From contig NZ_QCZF01000001.1 of the NCBI RefSeq assembly GCF_003075095.1, positions 372,001 to 436,000 of the forward strand: a stretch of 64,000 nucleotides of DNA. The letters are read 5' to 3'. The stretch comes from Blastococcus litoris (GTDB lineage Bacteria; Actinomycetota; Actinomycetes; Mycobacteriales; Geodermatophilaceae). Numbering within the stretch: position 1 is the stretch's first letter; each line of letters starts with the position of its first letter. Positions 8,790 to 18,448 of the stretch are shown here, piece after piece. Under the pieces are notes generated by a model. The model ran no database searches. It saw only the letters and a list, made by a program, of their open reading frames with translations, and was not told the origin of the DNA. The position numbers and the translations under genes are program-made.

Positions 8790-9872
8790 ATGAGCAGCGC
8801 CTCCTCGATGGTCGACTGGGACCTCGCCGGACGCACGGCCCGCAGGCTGATGAGTGCGGGGCCCGCCACCACGCGCGAGGAGGCCGACGGTGTCGTCCGC
8901 GACCTGCACGAGGCCGCGGCGGTCGCCGTCGCGCACGTCGAGAGGCTGACCGGCCTGAGCCCGGTCCCCGGCGGCCCGGTGCCCCAGGTCGTCGTGGTCG
9001 ACCGCCCCGGCTGGGCCGACGCGAACGCCCGCGGCATGGCCGCGCTCCTCGACCCGCTGGTCGACGCCCTCGCCGCCAAGCAGGACAAGCGCCCGGGCGC
9101 GATCGCCACCGCGATCGGGTCGCGGGCCACCGGCGTCCAGGCCGGCGGCATCCTGGCCTTCCTCTCCTCGCGCGTCCTGGGCCAGTACGAGGTCTTCGGC
9201 ACCGGCGGCCAGCTGCTGCTGGTGGCCCCCAACATCGTCGCGACGGAGCGGAAGCTCGGCGTCGAGCCCGCCGACTTCCGGCTCTGGGTCTGCCTGCACG
9301 AGGTCACCCACCAGCTGCAGTTCACCGCCGTGCCGTGGCTCAAGGACCACCTCGAGGGGGAGATCGCCCGCTTCGTCGAGGCCACCGACCTCGACGCGGA
9401 CGTCCTCCGCGAGCGCCTGCAGGACGTCCTGCGCAGCCTCACCGACGCCGTCCGCGGTGGCGACGGCGAGTCCGAGGGCCTGCTGGCGCTGGTCCGCGAC
9501 CCGGAGCAGCGGGCCGTGCTGGACCGGGTCACCGCCGTCATGAGCCTGGTCGAGGGGCACGCCGAGTACGTCATGGACGAGGTCGGCCCCGACGTCGTCC
9601 CGACGGTGGCGACGCTGCGCAAGCGGTTCGCCCAGCGCCGCAAGGGCCGCGGCCCGTTCGACCGCGTGGTGCGCCGGCTGCTCGGCCTCGAGCAGAAGAT
9701 GAAGCAGTACGCCGAGGGGCGGGTCTTCGTGGGCGGTGTCGTCGAGCTGGTCGGCATGGACGGGTTCAACCGCGTGTGGGAGGGCCCCGAGAACCTGCCG
9801 CGGATCGACGAGCTCACCGCGCCCCAGCGCTGGGTCGAGCGCGTGCACGGCCGCCCCGCCATCCCCGCCTGA
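8790..9872 (+). CDS. Zinc-dependent metalloprotease, DUF2342 family
   Basis: A 360-residue actinobacterial protein often annotated as a zinc-dependent metalloprotease or F420-biosynthesis-associated protein. ATG at 8790 follows a GGTGAGG ribosome site. The zincin-like motif H170-E-V-T-H174 lies in WVCLHEVTHQLQF. A second conserved block, MSLVEGHAEYVMDEVG, may supply the third ligand, and KRRKGRGPFDRVVRRLLGLEQKMKQY follows. It has no signal peptide, so it is probably cytoplasmic. Substrate and physiological role are not known to me; the fixed position between dacB and tilS is shared with mycobacteria. Confidence 0.88.
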   Translation: MSSASSMVDWDLAGRTARRLMSAGPATTREEADGVVRDLHEAAAVAVAHVERLTGLSPVPGGPVPQVVVVDRPGWADANARGMAALLDPLVDALAAKQDKRPGAIATAIGSRATGVQAGGILAFLSSRVLGQYEVFGTGGQLLLVAPNIVATERKLGVEPADFRLWVCLHEVTHQLQFTAVPWLKDHLEGEIARFVEATDLDADVLRERLQDVLRSLTDAVRGGDGESEGLLALVRDPEQRAVLDRVTAVMSLVEGHAEYVMDEVGPDVVPTVATLRKRFAQRRKGRGPFDRVVRRLLGLEQKMKQYAEGRVFVGGVVELVGMDGFNRVWEGPENLPRIDELTAPQRWVERVHGRPAIPA

Positions 9873-9879
9873 GCCCGCC

Positions 9880-10875
9880 GTGGCCGGTCCACCCCGCGCC
9901 GTCGCCGTCCTGCGGCACGCGGTGCGCGCCGGGCTGCGGAGCTCTCCGCAGCCGGTCCTCGTCGCCTGCAGCGGTGGAGCGGACTCCGTCGCGCTGGCCG
10001 CCGCGCTCGCCTTCGAGGCCCGGGACGCCGGCGTCCGGGTCGGCGGGGTGACCGTCGACCACGGGCTGCAGGCGGGCTCGGCGCAGCGCGCCGACCGCAC
10101 CGCAGAGCTGCTGCACGGGCTCGGCCTGGACCCGGTGGTCGTGCTCGCCGCGAAGGTGGCCGAGGACGGCGGGCCGGAGGGGGCCGCCCGCGCCGCCCGG
10201 TACGCCGTCCTGGGTGCCGCGGCCGAGCAGCACGCCGCCCGGATCGCCCTGGGGCACACCCTCGACGACCAGGCCGAGACGGTCCTGCTGGGCCTCGGCC
10301 GCGGCTCGGGGCCGCGCTCGGTGGCGGGCATGGTCGAGCACCGGCCGCCGTACTGGCGCCCGCTGCTCGGAGTCCGCCGCGCCACCGCCCGGCAGGCGTG
10401 CGCGGACCAGGGGCTGCCCGTGTGGGACGACCCGTGGAACGCCGATCCCACCTACACCCGGGTCCGGCTGCGCACCGAGGTGCTGCCGCTGATGGAGGAC
10501 GTGCTCGGCGGCGGGGTGGCCCCGGCGCTGGCCCGGACCGCGGCCCAGCTGCGCGAGGACCTCGACGCCCTCGACGCGCTGGCCGCCGACGCCCTGCCGG
10601 ACGACGACGGGGAGCTGCCGGTCGAGGCGGTGGAGGCGCTCCCGGCCGCGCTCCGGCGGCGGGTGCTGCGCCTGTGGCTGCGGGCCGGCGGGGTGCCCGA
10701 CCTGCAGGCCGTGCACCTGGCCGCGGTCGAGGCGCTGCTCGTCCGGTGGCGGGGGCAGGGCCGGGTCGACCTACCCGGCGGCGCGGGCGTCGTCCGCGCG
10801 TCTGGCAGGCTGGCCCTCCTGGGCCCGGAGGACCGGGCCGGTCGACCCCCGCACTTCGAGGAGCCTCTCGCGTGA
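9880..10875 (+). CDS. tilS: tRNA(Ile)-lysidine synthase
   Basis: A 331-residue enzyme that adds lysine to C34 of the CAU-anticodon tRNA-Ile, switching it to AUA reading. The N-terminal PP-loop S31-G-G-A-D-S36 binds [30 protein letters not shown] and RPLLGVRR are the usual conserved blocks of the catalytic domain. GTG at 9880, 8 bp after the protease stop, gives a normal N terminus. The C-terminal part is shorter than in E. coli, as is common in actinobacteria. Its stop overlaps the hpt start by 4 bp. Confidence 0.93.
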   Translation: MAGPPRAVAVLRHAVRAGLRSSPQPVLVACSGGADSVALAAALAFEARDAGVRVGGVTVDHGLQAGSAQRADRTAELLHGLGLDPVVVLAAKVAEDGGPEGAARAARYAVLGAAAEQHAARIALGHTLDDQAETVLLGLGRGSGPRSVAGMVEHRPPYWRPLLGVRRATARQACADQGLPVWDDPWNADPTYTRVRLRTEVLPLMEDVLGGGVAPALARTAAQLREDLDALDALAADALPDDDGELPVEAVEALPAALRRRVLRLWLRAGGVPDLQAVHLAAVEALLVRWRGQGRVDLPGGAGVVRASGRLALLGPEDRAGRPPHFEEPLA

Positions 10876-11456
10876 GCGAAGCCGTCAGCACCCCGGGCGC
10901 CCTGGGCCCCGACCACGGGTACGGCCCCGACATCGACCACGTGCTCCTGTCGGAGGAGCAGATCCAGCAGAAGATCGCCGAGCTCGCCGCCGGGATCGCC
11001 GCCGACTACGCCGGCAAGGAGGTCCTCCTGGTCGGCGTGCTCAAGGGTGCGGTGCTGTTCATGAGCGACTTCGCCCGGGCGCTGCAGCTGCCCACCCAGA
11101 TGGAGTTCATGGCCGTCTCGTCCTACGGCTCGGCCACCAGCTCCTCCGGCGTCGTGCGGATCCTCAAGGACCTCGACCGCGACATCACCGGCAAGCACGT
11201 CCTGGTGCTCGAGGACATCATCGACTCCGGCCTGACCCTGTCCTGGCTGCTCAAGAACCTGGGCGGCCGGCAGCCGGCGTCGCTGGAGGTGTGCGCCCTG
11301 CTGCGCAAGCCCGACGCCGTGAAGGTCGAGGTCCCGGTGAAGTACATCGGGTTCGACATCCCGAACGAGTTCGTCATCGGCTACGGCCTCGACTACGCCG
11401 AGCGCTACCGCGACCTGCCCTACATCGCGACCCTCAAGCCCGAGGTCTACGCCTGA
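10872..11456 (+). CDS. hpt: Hypoxanthine phosphoribosyltransferase
   Basis: A 194-residue purine-salvage enzyme that makes IMP or GMP from hypoxanthine or guanine and PRPP. The PRPP-binding motif [13 protein letters not shown] includes E114-D115. The [13 protein letters not shown] loop, [11 protein letters not shown] flexible loop and C-terminal [18 protein letters not shown] are typical of the family. GTG at 10872 overlaps the tilS stop in GTGA, and tilS-hpt-ftsH order is conserved in many bacteria. Confidence 0.96.
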   Translation: MSEAVSTPGALGPDHGYGPDIDHVLLSEEQIQQKIAELAAGIAADYAGKEVLLVGVLKGAVLFMSDFARALQLPTQMEFMAVSSYGSATSSSGVVRILKDLDRDITGKHVLVLEDIIDSGLTLSWLLKNLGGRQPASLEVCALLRKPDAVKVEVPVKYIGFDIPNEFVIGYGLDYAERYRDLPYIATLKPEVYA

Positions 11457-11737
11457 CGTCGTCCTCCGGACGACACCGCGGCCAGGTGCCGTCCCCCTGA
11501 TGCGCTGAGCCGTTGCGTCGCGGCTGCGCGGGACCCTCCGGGCCCCACTCGCCACGACAGTCCACGTACGGGTCATCCGCAGGTCGCGCCCGGCAAATTC
11601 GCAGACGCCCCGGTGTACCGTCGATTCCGACGACGCTGTCCCCAGCGCCGGGGTCCTCGCCCGGATCGCAGGCGGCGTCCCCGGACGATCAGGAGGGTCG
11701 ACGGGCCGACCGGTCTCCCGGCGCCCGGCATCGGTGT

Positions 11738-13726
11738 ATGGAACGTAAGAAGATCTTCCGCTCCGTGTGGTTCTGGGTCGTCCTCGTCGTCCTGGTCGCC
11801 CTCACGTTCTCCTGGACCCTGGGTGGCGGCACCTCCGGCAAGGAGGTGTCCACCTCCGTCGCGCTGCAGCAGCTCGATGCGGGCAACGTCGACTCCGCGA
11901 CGATCAACGACAAGGAGCAGACGCTCGACCTCGAGCTGAAGAGCGAGGTCGAGGGCAGCAGGCAGATCACCGCGTCCTACCCCCTCGGCGCCTCCGACGA
12001 CATCTACGACCGCGTCTCCGGCGCGGGCGACGACGACGCCGTCGAGTTCGACACGAACGTCACGCAGCAGAGCCTGCTGGTCAGCCTGCTGGTCAGCTTC
12101 CTGCCGTTCCTGATCCTCCTGCTGCTGCTGTTCTGGCTGTTCAACTCCATGCAGGGCGGCGGCCGCGGCGTCATGCAGTTCGGCAAGTCCAAGGCCAAGC
12201 AGGTCACCAAGGACACCCCGAAGACGACGTTCGCCGACGTCGCGGGGTCCGACGAGGCCGTCGAGGAACTGCACGAGATCAAGGACTTCCTGCAGAACCC
12301 GGTCAAGTTCCAGGCCGTGGGCGCGAAGATCCCCAAGGGCGTGCTGCTGTTCGGCCCGCCCGGGACCGGCAAGACCCTGCTGGCCCGCGCCGTCGCCGGC
12401 GAGGCCGGGGTGCCGTTCTTCTCGATCTCCGGTTCCGACTTCGTCGAGATGTTCGTGGGTGTCGGCGCCAGCCGGGTCCGCGACCTCTTCGAGCAGGCCA
12501 AGCAGAACGCCCCGGCGATCATCTTCGTCGACGAGATCGACGCCGTCGGCCGTCACCGCGGCGCCGGCATGGGCGGCGGGCACGACGAGCGCGAGCAGAC
12601 CCTCAACCAGATGCTCGTCGAGATGGACGGCTTCGACGTCAAGGGCGGCGTGATCATGATCGCCGCGACGAACCGGCCCGACATCCTCGACCCGGCGCTG
12701 CTGCGCCCGGGCCGCTTCGACCGCCAGATCGCCGTCGACCGCCCCGACCTGCTCGGCCGCAAGGCGATCCTGTCGGTGCACGCCAAGGGCAAGCCGCTCG
12801 CGCCGGACGTCGACCTGGAGACCGTCGCCCGCCGGACGCCGGGCTTCACCGGGGCCGACCTCGCCAACGTGCTCAACGAGGCCGCGCTGCTCACCGCACG
12901 CACCAACGGCTCGCTGATCACCGACGCCACCCTCGAGGAGGCGATCGACCGCGTCATCGCCGGCCCCGAGCGGAAGACGCGGGCGATGAGCGAGAAGGAG
13001 AAGAAGGTCACCGCCTACCACGAGGGCGGGCACGCCCTCGTCGCGCACGCGCTGCCCAACCTGGACCCGGTGCACAAGGTGACGATCCTGCCGCGCGGCC
13101 GCTCGCTCGGGCACACGCTCGTGCTGCCGACCGAGGACAAGTACACGCAGACGCGCTCGGAGATGATCGACACCCTGGCCTACGCCCTCGGCGGGCGGGC
13201 GGCCGAGGAGCTGGTCTTCCACGAGCCGACCACCGGCGCCGGCAACGACATCGAGAAGGCCACCTCGATGGCCCGGGCGATGGTCACCCAGTACGGCATG
13301 AGCGCCAAGCTGGGCGCGGTGAAGTACGGCAGCACCGACGCCGAGCCGTTCCTGGGCCGCGACATGGGCTCCCGGCCCGACTACTCCGAGGCCGTGGCCG
13401 CCGACATCGACGCGGAGATCCGCGCCCTGATCGAGGCCGCGCACGACGAGGCGTGGGAGATCCTGGTCGAGTACCGGGGCGTCCTCGACCAGCTCGTCCT
13501 CGAGCTGATCGAGAAGGAGACGCTCTCCAAGGAGGACATGGCCCGCATCTGCGCGCCGGTCACCAAGCGCCCCTCGCTCGCGCCCTACAACGGCTTCGGC
13601 AAGCGGACCCCCTCCGACCAGCCCCCCGTCCTCACCCCCGCCGAGGTCGCCGCGCAGAACGGCAACGGCCACGCCAGTGGCAGCAGCACGCCGGTGGGCG
13701 ACGTCGGAGCGCCCGCGCAGCGATGA
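11738..13726 (+). CDS. ftsH: ATP-dependent zinc metalloprotease FtsH
   Basis: A 662-residue membrane-bound AAA protease for quality control of membrane and some soluble proteins. ATG at 11738 starts [13 protein letters not shown] and leads into the first membrane helix; the second is about residues 112-133. The AAA domain has Walker A G206-PPGTGK-T213, Walker [10 protein letters not shown] and the [24 protein letters not shown]. The zinc site is H428-EGG-H432. The C terminus is a disordered Gly/Ser/Pro tail. The 281-bp upstream gap holds no feature I can name. Its stop overlaps folE by 4 bp, so it heads the folate operon. Confidence 0.97.
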   Translation: MERKKIFRSVWFWVVLVVLVALTFSWTLGGGTSGKEVSTSVALQQLDAGNVDSATINDKEQTLDLELKSEVEGSRQITASYPLGASDDIYDRVSGAGDDDAVEFDTNVTQQSLLVSLLVSFLPFLILLLLLFWLFNSMQGGGRGVMQFGKSKAKQVTKDTPKTTFADVAGSDEAVEELHEIKDFLQNPVKFQAVGAKIPKGVLLFGPPGTGKTLLARAVAGEAGVPFFSISGSDFVEMFVGVGASRVRDLFEQAKQNAPAIIFVDEIDAVGRHRGAGMGGGHDEREQTLNQMLVEMDGFDVKGGVIMIAATNRPDILDPALLRPGRFDRQIAVDRPDLLGRKAILSVHAKGKPLAPDVDLETVARRTPGFTGADLANVLNEAALLTARTNGSLITDATLEEAIDRVIAGPERKTRAMSEKEKKVTAYHEGGHALVAHALPNLDPVHKVTILPRGRSLGHTLVLPTEDKYTQTRSEMIDTLAYALGGRAAEELVFHEPTTGAGNDIEKATSMARAMVTQYGMSAKLGAVKYGSTDAEPFLGRDMGSRPDYSEAVAADIDAEIRALIEAAHDEAWEILVEYRGVLDQLVLELIEKETLSKEDMARICAPVTKRPSLAPYNGFGKRTPSDQPPVLTPAEVAAQNGNGHASGSSTPVGDVGAPAQR

Positions 13727-14334
13727 CGGCGGACGGCATCGGGCCCGGCGGGATGCGGGCCGTCGGCGAGGTCGACCAGGCGCGGGCGGCGGCCGCCGTC
13801 CGCGAGCTGCTGATCGCCGTGGGGGAGGACCCGGACCGGCCCGGGCTGCAGGACACGCCTGCCCGGGTCGCGCGCGCGTACGCGGAGACCTTTGCCGGTC
13901 TGTCGCAGGACCCCTACGACATCCTCGCGACCACCTTCGACGAGGACCACGACGAGATGGTCCTGGTCAAGGACATCCCGATGTACTCGACCTGCGAGCA
14001 CCACCTGGTGCCCTTCCACGGCAAGGCGCACGTCGGCTACATCCCGGCCGAGGACGGGCGGGTCACCGGTCTGTCGAAGCTGGCCAGGCTGGTCGAGGTG
14101 TACGCCCGCCGCCCGCAGGTGCAGGAGCGGATGACCCGCCAGATCGCCGACGCCCTGAACGAGGTGCTCAAGCCCCGCGGCGTCATCGTCGTCATCGAGG
14201 CCGAGCACCTGTGCATGGCCATGCGCGGGATCCGCAAGCCGGGTTCCACGACCGTCACCTCGGCGGTCCGCGGCATGTTCCGCGACAGCGCGGCGACGCG
14301 GAACGAGGCGATGAGCCTCGTCCTGGGAAGGTGA
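13723..14334 (+). CDS. folE: GTP cyclohydrolase I
   Basis: A 203-residue enzyme that opens GTP to dihydroneopterin triphosphate, the first step of tetrahydrofolate synthesis. Zinc ligands C91 and H94 lie in [11 protein letters not shown], and C164 in [10 protein letters not shown]. [20 protein letters not shown] and [16 protein letters not shown] are the expected active-site helices. ATG at 13723 overlaps the ftsH stop as ATGA. It is co-oriented with folP, folB and folK, which supply the following steps. Confidence 0.97.
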   Translation: MTADGIGPGGMRAVGEVDQARAAAAVRELLIAVGEDPDRPGLQDTPARVARAYAETFAGLSQDPYDILATTFDEDHDEMVLVKDIPMYSTCEHHLVPFHGKAHVGYIPAEDGRVTGLSKLARLVEVYARRPQVQERMTRQIADALNEVLKPRGVIVVIEAEHLCMAMRGIRKPGSTTVTSAVRGMFRDSAATRNEAMSLVLGR

Positions 14335-14335
14335 C

Positions 14336-15175
14336 GTGATCGCCCTCCCGCGCCCCGGCCGGTGCGTGGTCATGGGCGTCCTCAACGTCACGCCCGACTC
14401 CTTCTCCGACGGCGGCTGCTTCGCCGACCCGGAGGTCGCGATCGCCCACGGGCTGGCGATGCACACCGCCGGCGCCGACTACGTGGACGTGGGCGGTGAG
14501 TCCACCCGGCCCGGCGCCGACCGCGTCGACGCCGAGGAGGAGGCCCGCCGCGTCGTCCCCGTCATCCGGGAGCTCGCCGCAGCGGGAGTGCGCACCAGCG
14601 TCGACACCACCCGCGCCGAGGTCGCCGAGGCCGCCATCGGTGCGGGCGCTCAGCTGGTGAACGACGTCAGCGGTGGCCTGGCCGACAAGAACATGGCCGA
14701 GCTCATCGCCGAGACCGGCGTCCCGTGGGTGCTCATGCACTGGCGCGGGCACAGCCGCGAGATGTACGCCGCCGCCCGGTACGGCGACGTCGTCACCGAG
14801 GTCTGCGCCGAGCTCACCGCCCGTGTGGAGGACGTCGTCGCGATCGGCGTGGCCCCCGAGCAGCTGGTGCTCGACCCGGGCCTCGGGTTCGCGAAGCGCG
14901 CCGAGCACAACTGGGCGCTGCTCGCGGGCCTGGACCGGCTCGTCGGGCTGGGGCTCCCGGTGCTCGTCGGCTCGTCGCGCAAGACCTTCCTCGGCCGGCT
15001 GCTCGCCGGGCCCGACGGCGCGCCCCGGCCGGCCGAGCAGCGCGACGACGCGACGCTGGCGACCACGGTGATGGCCGCGGAGGCCGGCGTCTGGGGCGTG
15101 CGGGTGCACGACGCGGCGGCGTCGGTGGACGCCGTCCGCACCGTCGAGGCCGTGCGCGGGGCCCGCCGTGGCTGA
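14336..15175 (+). CDS. folP: Dihydropteroate synthase
   Basis: A 279-residue TIM-barrel enzyme that joins 6-hydroxymethyl-dihydropterin pyrophosphate and p-aminobenzoate; the target of sulfonamides. It shows VMGVLNVTPDSFSDGG, GGESTRPGA, SVDTTRAEVAEAA, VNDVSGG and SSRKTFLGRL, all standard for DHPS. The GTG start sits directly after folE (1 bp apart). Its end overlaps the folB start by 8 bp. Length and motifs are normal; the PABA-binding loops look intact. Confidence 0.96.
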   Translation: MIALPRPGRCVVMGVLNVTPDSFSDGGCFADPEVAIAHGLAMHTAGADYVDVGGESTRPGADRVDAEEEARRVVPVIRELAAAGVRTSVDTTRAEVAEAAIGAGAQLVNDVSGGLADKNMAELIAETGVPWVLMHWRGHSREMYAAARYGDVVTEVCAELTARVEDVVAIGVAPEQLVLDPGLGFAKRAEHNWALLAGLDRLVGLGLPVLVGSSRKTFLGRLLAGPDGAPRPAEQRDDATLATTVMAAEAGVWGVRVHDAAASVDAVRTVEAVRGARRG

Positions 15176-15539
15176 GACCCCCGACCGGATCACGCTCCGC
15201 GGCCTGCGCGCGCACGGCCGCCACGGCGTCTACGCGTTCGAGCGCGAGCGCGGGCAGATGTTCGGGGTCGACGCCGTCCTCGAGGTCGACACCGTCGCCG
15301 CGGCGGCCGGCGACGACCTCGAGAAGACCGTCAACTACGCCGATCTCGCCCGCGACCTCTACGCCGTCCTCGCCGGGGAGCCGGTGAACCTGCTCGAGAC
15401 GCTGGCCCAGCGCCTCGCCGACGTCTGCCTGGCCAACCCGCTCGTGGGGGCCGTCGAGATCACCGTGCACAAGCCCCAGGCCGAGCTCGGGGTGCCCTTC
15501 GACGACGTCACCGTCGCCATCCGCCGGGAGCGCCCGTGA
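15168..15539 (+). CDS. folB: Dihydroneopterin aldolase
   Basis: A 123-residue enzyme that cleaves 7,8-dihydroneopterin to 6-hydroxymethyl-dihydropterin and glycolaldehyde. Conserved features are ITLRGLRAHGRHGVYAFER (active-site glutamate follows GVY), VNYADLARDL and the C-terminal VHKPQAELGVPFDDV, with the catalytic lysine in HKP. GTG at 15168 overlaps folP by 8 bp, and the stop overlaps folK by 4 bp. Confidence 0.95.
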   Translation: MAETPDRITLRGLRAHGRHGVYAFERERGQMFGVDAVLEVDTVAAAAGDDLEKTVNYADLARDLYAVLAGEPVNLLETLAQRLADVCLANPLVGAVEITVHKPQAELGVPFDDVTVAIRRERP

Positions 15540-16039
15540 GCCGGGCCGTCCTGTCGCTGGGCGCGAACCTCGGTGACCGCGCGGCCGCGCTCCGCGGGGC
15601 CATCACCGCGCTCAAGGACGACGGCCTGGTCGCCCGCTCGACGCTGTACGAGACGCCGCCGTGGGGTCCGGTCGAGCAGCCGCCGTACCTCAACGCCGTC
15701 GTCATCGTGCGCGGGCCGCGCGACGCCCGCGGCTGGCTCGCCCGGGCGCACGAGCTCGAGCAGGCCGCCGGCCGCACCCGGGAGGTGCGGTGGGGGCCGC
15801 GCAGCCTCGACGTCGACGTCGTCGCCGTCACCGAGGACGACGGCACGCCCGTGGTCTCCGAGGACCCCGAGCTGACCCTGCCGCACCCGCGGGCGCACGA
15901 GCGGGCCTTCGTGCTGCTGCCGTGGGCGACGCTGGAGCCGGGCGCGGTGCTGCCGGGCCGCGGCCGGGTCGCCGACCTGCTGGCCGCCCTGCCCGCCGAG
16001 GACAAGCTCGCGGTGACCCGTTGGGACCACCTGCATTGA
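15536..16039 (+). CDS. folK: 2-amino-4-hydroxy-6-hydroxymethyldihydropteridine diphosphokinase
   Basis: A 167-residue HPPK that pyrophosphorylates the pterin for FolP. SLGANLGDRAAALRGAI is the N-terminal signature, YETPPWGPVEQPPYLNAVV the substrate loop, and WGPRSLDVDVV the metal-binding aspartate motif, followed by LPHPRAHERAFVLLP. GTG at 15536 overlaps folB (GTGA), and its TGA overlaps the TTG of the next gene. Fully consistent with a functional enzyme. Confidence 0.96.
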   Translation: MSRAVLSLGANLGDRAAALRGAITALKDDGLVARSTLYETPPWGPVEQPPYLNAVVIVRGPRDARGWLARAHELEQAAGRTREVRWGPRSLDVDVVAVTEDDGTPVVSEDPELTLPHPRAHERAFVLLPWATLEPGAVLPGRGRVADLLAALPAEDKLAVTRWDHLH

Positions 16040-16545
16040 GGCCCGTCCGCCGCCGCGACCTCGTCGTCCTCGCCGCCGGGCTGGCGGTGGCCGCCTGGCT
16101 GCTGGTCCGCGCCTGGTACGGGGACCTCCCGGCGCTGGACTGGTGGCTGCCCGTCCCGCTCGCGGTGCTCGCCGTGGCGGAGGGCCTGGGCGCGCGGACG
16201 CTGAGGGCACGGCTCACCGCCCTGCGCGAGGCCAGGACCCGGACGGGCCCACCAGGCGCCGTCCCGGTGCGGCCGGTGGAGCCGATGCTGGTCGCGCGGC
16301 TGGCCGTCCTCGCGCAGGCGAGCGCCTACGTGGGCGCCGTCTTCGCCGGGATCTGGACCGGCGTCCTGCTGCACGTCGGCCCGGCCGTGGGCGACCTGCA
16401 GGCGGCGGCCGGCGACACCGTCACCGCGCTGATCGGCATCGCCGCCTCGGCCGCGCTCGTCGCCGCGGCGCTGTGGCTCGAGTCGGTGTGCCGCGTCCCA
16501 CCCGCCTCGACCGACGACGAACCGGCCCCCGGCGTCAGCGCCTAG
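16036..16545 (+). CDS. DUF3180 membrane protein
   Basis: A 169-residue protein with four likely membrane helices: about 12-25, 38-52, a pair around 92-120, and 130-155. It fits the DUF3180 family that follows folK in actinobacteria (Rv3605c position). The start is TTG at 16036, overlapping the folK stop as TTGA; a GTG or ATG alternative would remove the first helix. No catalytic motif is visible and its link to folate synthesis is only by position. The stop TAG shares a CTAG with the stop of the convergent ABC gene, so the two genes overlap by 4 bp. Confidence 0.85.
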   Translation: MRPVRRRDLVVLAAGLAVAAWLLVRAWYGDLPALDWWLPVPLAVLAVAEGLGARTLRARLTALREARTRTGPPGAVPVRPVEPMLVARLAVLAQASAYVGAVFAGIWTGVLLHVGPAVGDLQAAAGDTVTALIGIAASAALVAAALWLESVCRVPPASTDDEPAPGVSA

Positions 16546-17723
16546 ACCGAGCCCGCGACCTCGGGGACCGCGCCGTCCACGGACCGCCGGAGGGCGGCGT
16601 GCAGCGATTCCGGGGTCAGCACACCCAGGAACCTGTCGCCCTCGAGCACCGCGACCCAGCCCGCCTCGTGCTGGAGCATCGTCGCGAAGGCCGTCTTGAG
16701 CGAGGCGTCCACCGGCACCCAGGCCTCCATGCGCTTGCAGGCGTCGCGGACGCTGCCGCTCCCGGACGCCCGCTCGGCCGACAGCCAGCCGTGCAGCACG
16801 TGCCGGTCGTCGAGGACCACGGCCCACCGGGCCCCGTCCCGGCCCAGCACGGACCGGGCCTCGGCCAGACCGTCGTCGAGCCGCACGATCGGCGGGTGCT
16901 CGAGGTCGTCGGTGTCGATGCCCGTGACGGCCAGCCGCTTGAGCCCCCTGTCCGCACCGACGAAGTCGGCGACGAACGGCGTCGCCGGGTTGCCGAGCAG
17001 GTCCGCGGGCGTCGCGAACTGCTCCACGCGGCCGCCCTGGCTCATGACCGCGATCCGGTCGCCGAGCCGGACGGCCTCCTCGATGTCGTGCGTGACGAAC
17101 ACGATCGTCTTGCGCACCGTCTCCTGCAGCCGCAGGAACTCCGACTGGAGCCGCTCGCGGACGATCGGGTCGACGGCCGAGAACGGCTCGTCCATCAGCA
17201 GGACGCCCGGATCGGCGGCCAGGGCGCGCGCCACGCCGGCCCGCTGGCGCTGGCCCCCCGAGAGCTGGTGCGGGTACCGGTCGCCGTGGACGGCGGGGTC
17301 GAGCCCGACGACGTCGAGCAGCTCGTCGACGCGGGCGCGGATCCGGCGCTTGTCCCAGCCGAGCAGCCGCGGCACCGTGCCGACGTTGACCCGCACCGTC
17401 TGGTGGGGGAAGAGGCCGACGTTCTGGATGACGTAGCCGATCCGGCGCCGCAGTCTGACCGGGTCGGCCCCGGTGACGTCCTCGCCGCCCAGCAGGATGC
17501 GTCCCGTAGTCGGCTCGATGATCCGGTTGATCATCTTCATCGTCGTCGTCTTGCCGCAACCCGACGGGCCGACCAGGACGGTCAGCTCGCCCGCGGCGAA
17601 GGTCAGGTCGAGCTCCGCGACCCCGACGGTCCCGTCGTCGTAGACCTTGCTCACGCCCTCGAGGCGGATCTCCTCGGCACCGGTGGGAGCTGCGGGGGAG
17701 GGGATGGGAGCAGTAGCGTCCAC
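16542..17723 (-). CDS. Glycine betaine/choline ABC transporter ATP-binding protein
   Basis: The 393-residue ATPase of an OpuC/ProV-type osmoprotectant importer. Walker A G52-PSGCGKT-T60, signature LSGGQ (154-158) and Walker B VLLMDEP (174-180) are intact. FVTHDIEEAVRLGDRIAVM is typical of the family. The C-terminal region, about 255-385, holds two CBS domains, which in OpuA sense ionic strength or nucleotides. GTG at 17723 is the only start that keeps the first beta strand. It is divergent from its presumed permeases, with only 26 bp between start codons. Confidence 0.92.
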   Translation of the reverse strand: MDATAPIPSPAAPTGAEEIRLEGVSKVYDDGTVGVAELDLTFAAGELTVLVGPSGCGKTTTMKMINRIIEPTTGRILLGGEDVTGADPVRLRRRIGYVIQNVGLFPHQTVRVNVGTVPRLLGWDKRRIRARVDELLDVVGLDPAVHGDRYPHQLSGGQRQRAGVARALAADPGVLLMDEPFSAVDPIVRERLQSEFLRLQETVRKTIVFVTHDIEEAVRLGDRIAVMSQGGRVEQFATPADLLGNPATPFVADFVGADRGLKRLAVTGIDTDDLEHPPIVRLDDGLAEARSVLGRDGARWAVVLDDRHVLHGWLSAERASGSGSVRDACKRMEAWVPVDASLKTAFATMLQHEAGWVAVLEGDRFLGVLTPESLHAALRRSVDGAVPEVAGSV

Positions 17724-17749
17724 GAGGTGGCCTTCCTGGTACGCGCCCG

Positions 17750-18448
17750 ATGCTGAGCGCGGCGAGCGCGGAGCTGCTCGCGGTCGATGAAGCGCCGAAT
17801 CCCTGGTTCGACCCGTCCTACGTGTCGTCCAACTGGGACTCCATCATGGGCTACCTGGGCGAGCACGTCAGGCTCACGATCGGTGCCGTCGTCCTCGGCG
17901 CGCTGATCGCCCTGCCCCTGGCGCTGATCGCCCGGCGCAGCCGGTGGCTGGCCGGACCCGTGCTCGGCCTGTCCACGCTGATCTACACGATCCCCTCGCT
18001 GGCCATGTTCGCCTTCGTGGCCCCGCTGACCGGCATCACCGCGACGACCGTGCTCATCGGCCTGGTCCTGTACTCGCTGGTGATCCTGGTCCGGAACTTC
18101 CTCGCCGGCCTGCAGGCCGTGCCCGACGACGTCCGGGAGGCCGCCCGGGGCATGGGCTACGGCAGCGGCCGGTTGTTCTGGCAGGTGGAGCTGCCCCTGG
18201 CGCTGCCGGCCTTCATGGCCGGCATCCGCGTCGCGACGGTGTCCACCGTCGCGCTGGTCACGGTCGGCGTGATCGTCGGCCACGGCGGGCTGGGGCAGCT
18301 GATCACCGGCGGGTTCGCGGCCAACTTCTACCGGGCGGAGATCGTCACGGGTGCGGTCGGCTGCGTCCTCCTGGCCCTGGTGGCCGACCTCCTGCTGGCC
18401 GGGGCCGAGCGCGCGCTCACGCCGTGGGCGAGGAGGGCGCGGGCGTGA
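17750..18448 (+). CDS. Osmoprotectant ABC transporter permease 1 (OpuCB/ProW type)
   Basis: A 232-residue inner-membrane permease with about five to six helices. It carries the BPD_transp_1 fold with the coupling-loop EAARGMGYGSGRLFWQVELPLALP (EAA motif). IYTIPSLAMFAFVAPLTGI and TVGVIVGHGGLGQLI are characteristic of the betaine/choline family. ATG at 17750 faces the divergent ATPase gene. Its stop overlaps the second permease gene by 4 bp. Confidence 0.92.
   Translation: MLSAASAELLAVDEAPNPWFDPSYVSSNWDSIMGYLGEHVRLTIGAVVLGALIALPLALIARRSRWLAGPVLGLSTLIYTIPSLAMFAFVAPLTGITATTVLIGLVLYSLVILVRNFLAGLQAVPDDVREAARGMGYGSGRLFWQVELPLALPAFMAGIRVATVSTVALVTVGVIVGHGGLGQLITGGFAANFYRAEIVTGAVGCVLLALVADLLLAGAERALTPWARRARA

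Noticed and set aside
7260-10451. Very long minus-strand open frame (over 1000 codons) opposite dacB, the protease and tilS
   Set aside because: GC-rich codon bias leaves antisense frames open. The translation is low-complexity Arg/Gly/Asp with no domain, and the plus-strand genes are clear. The same applies to the long antisense frames at 250-2610, 11573-13672, 28643-31306, 50854-54003 and 58506-61352.
11457-11737. Possible leader RNA or riboswitch before ftsH
   Set aside because: No known riboswitch core, strong hairpin or terminator was found in the 281 bp.
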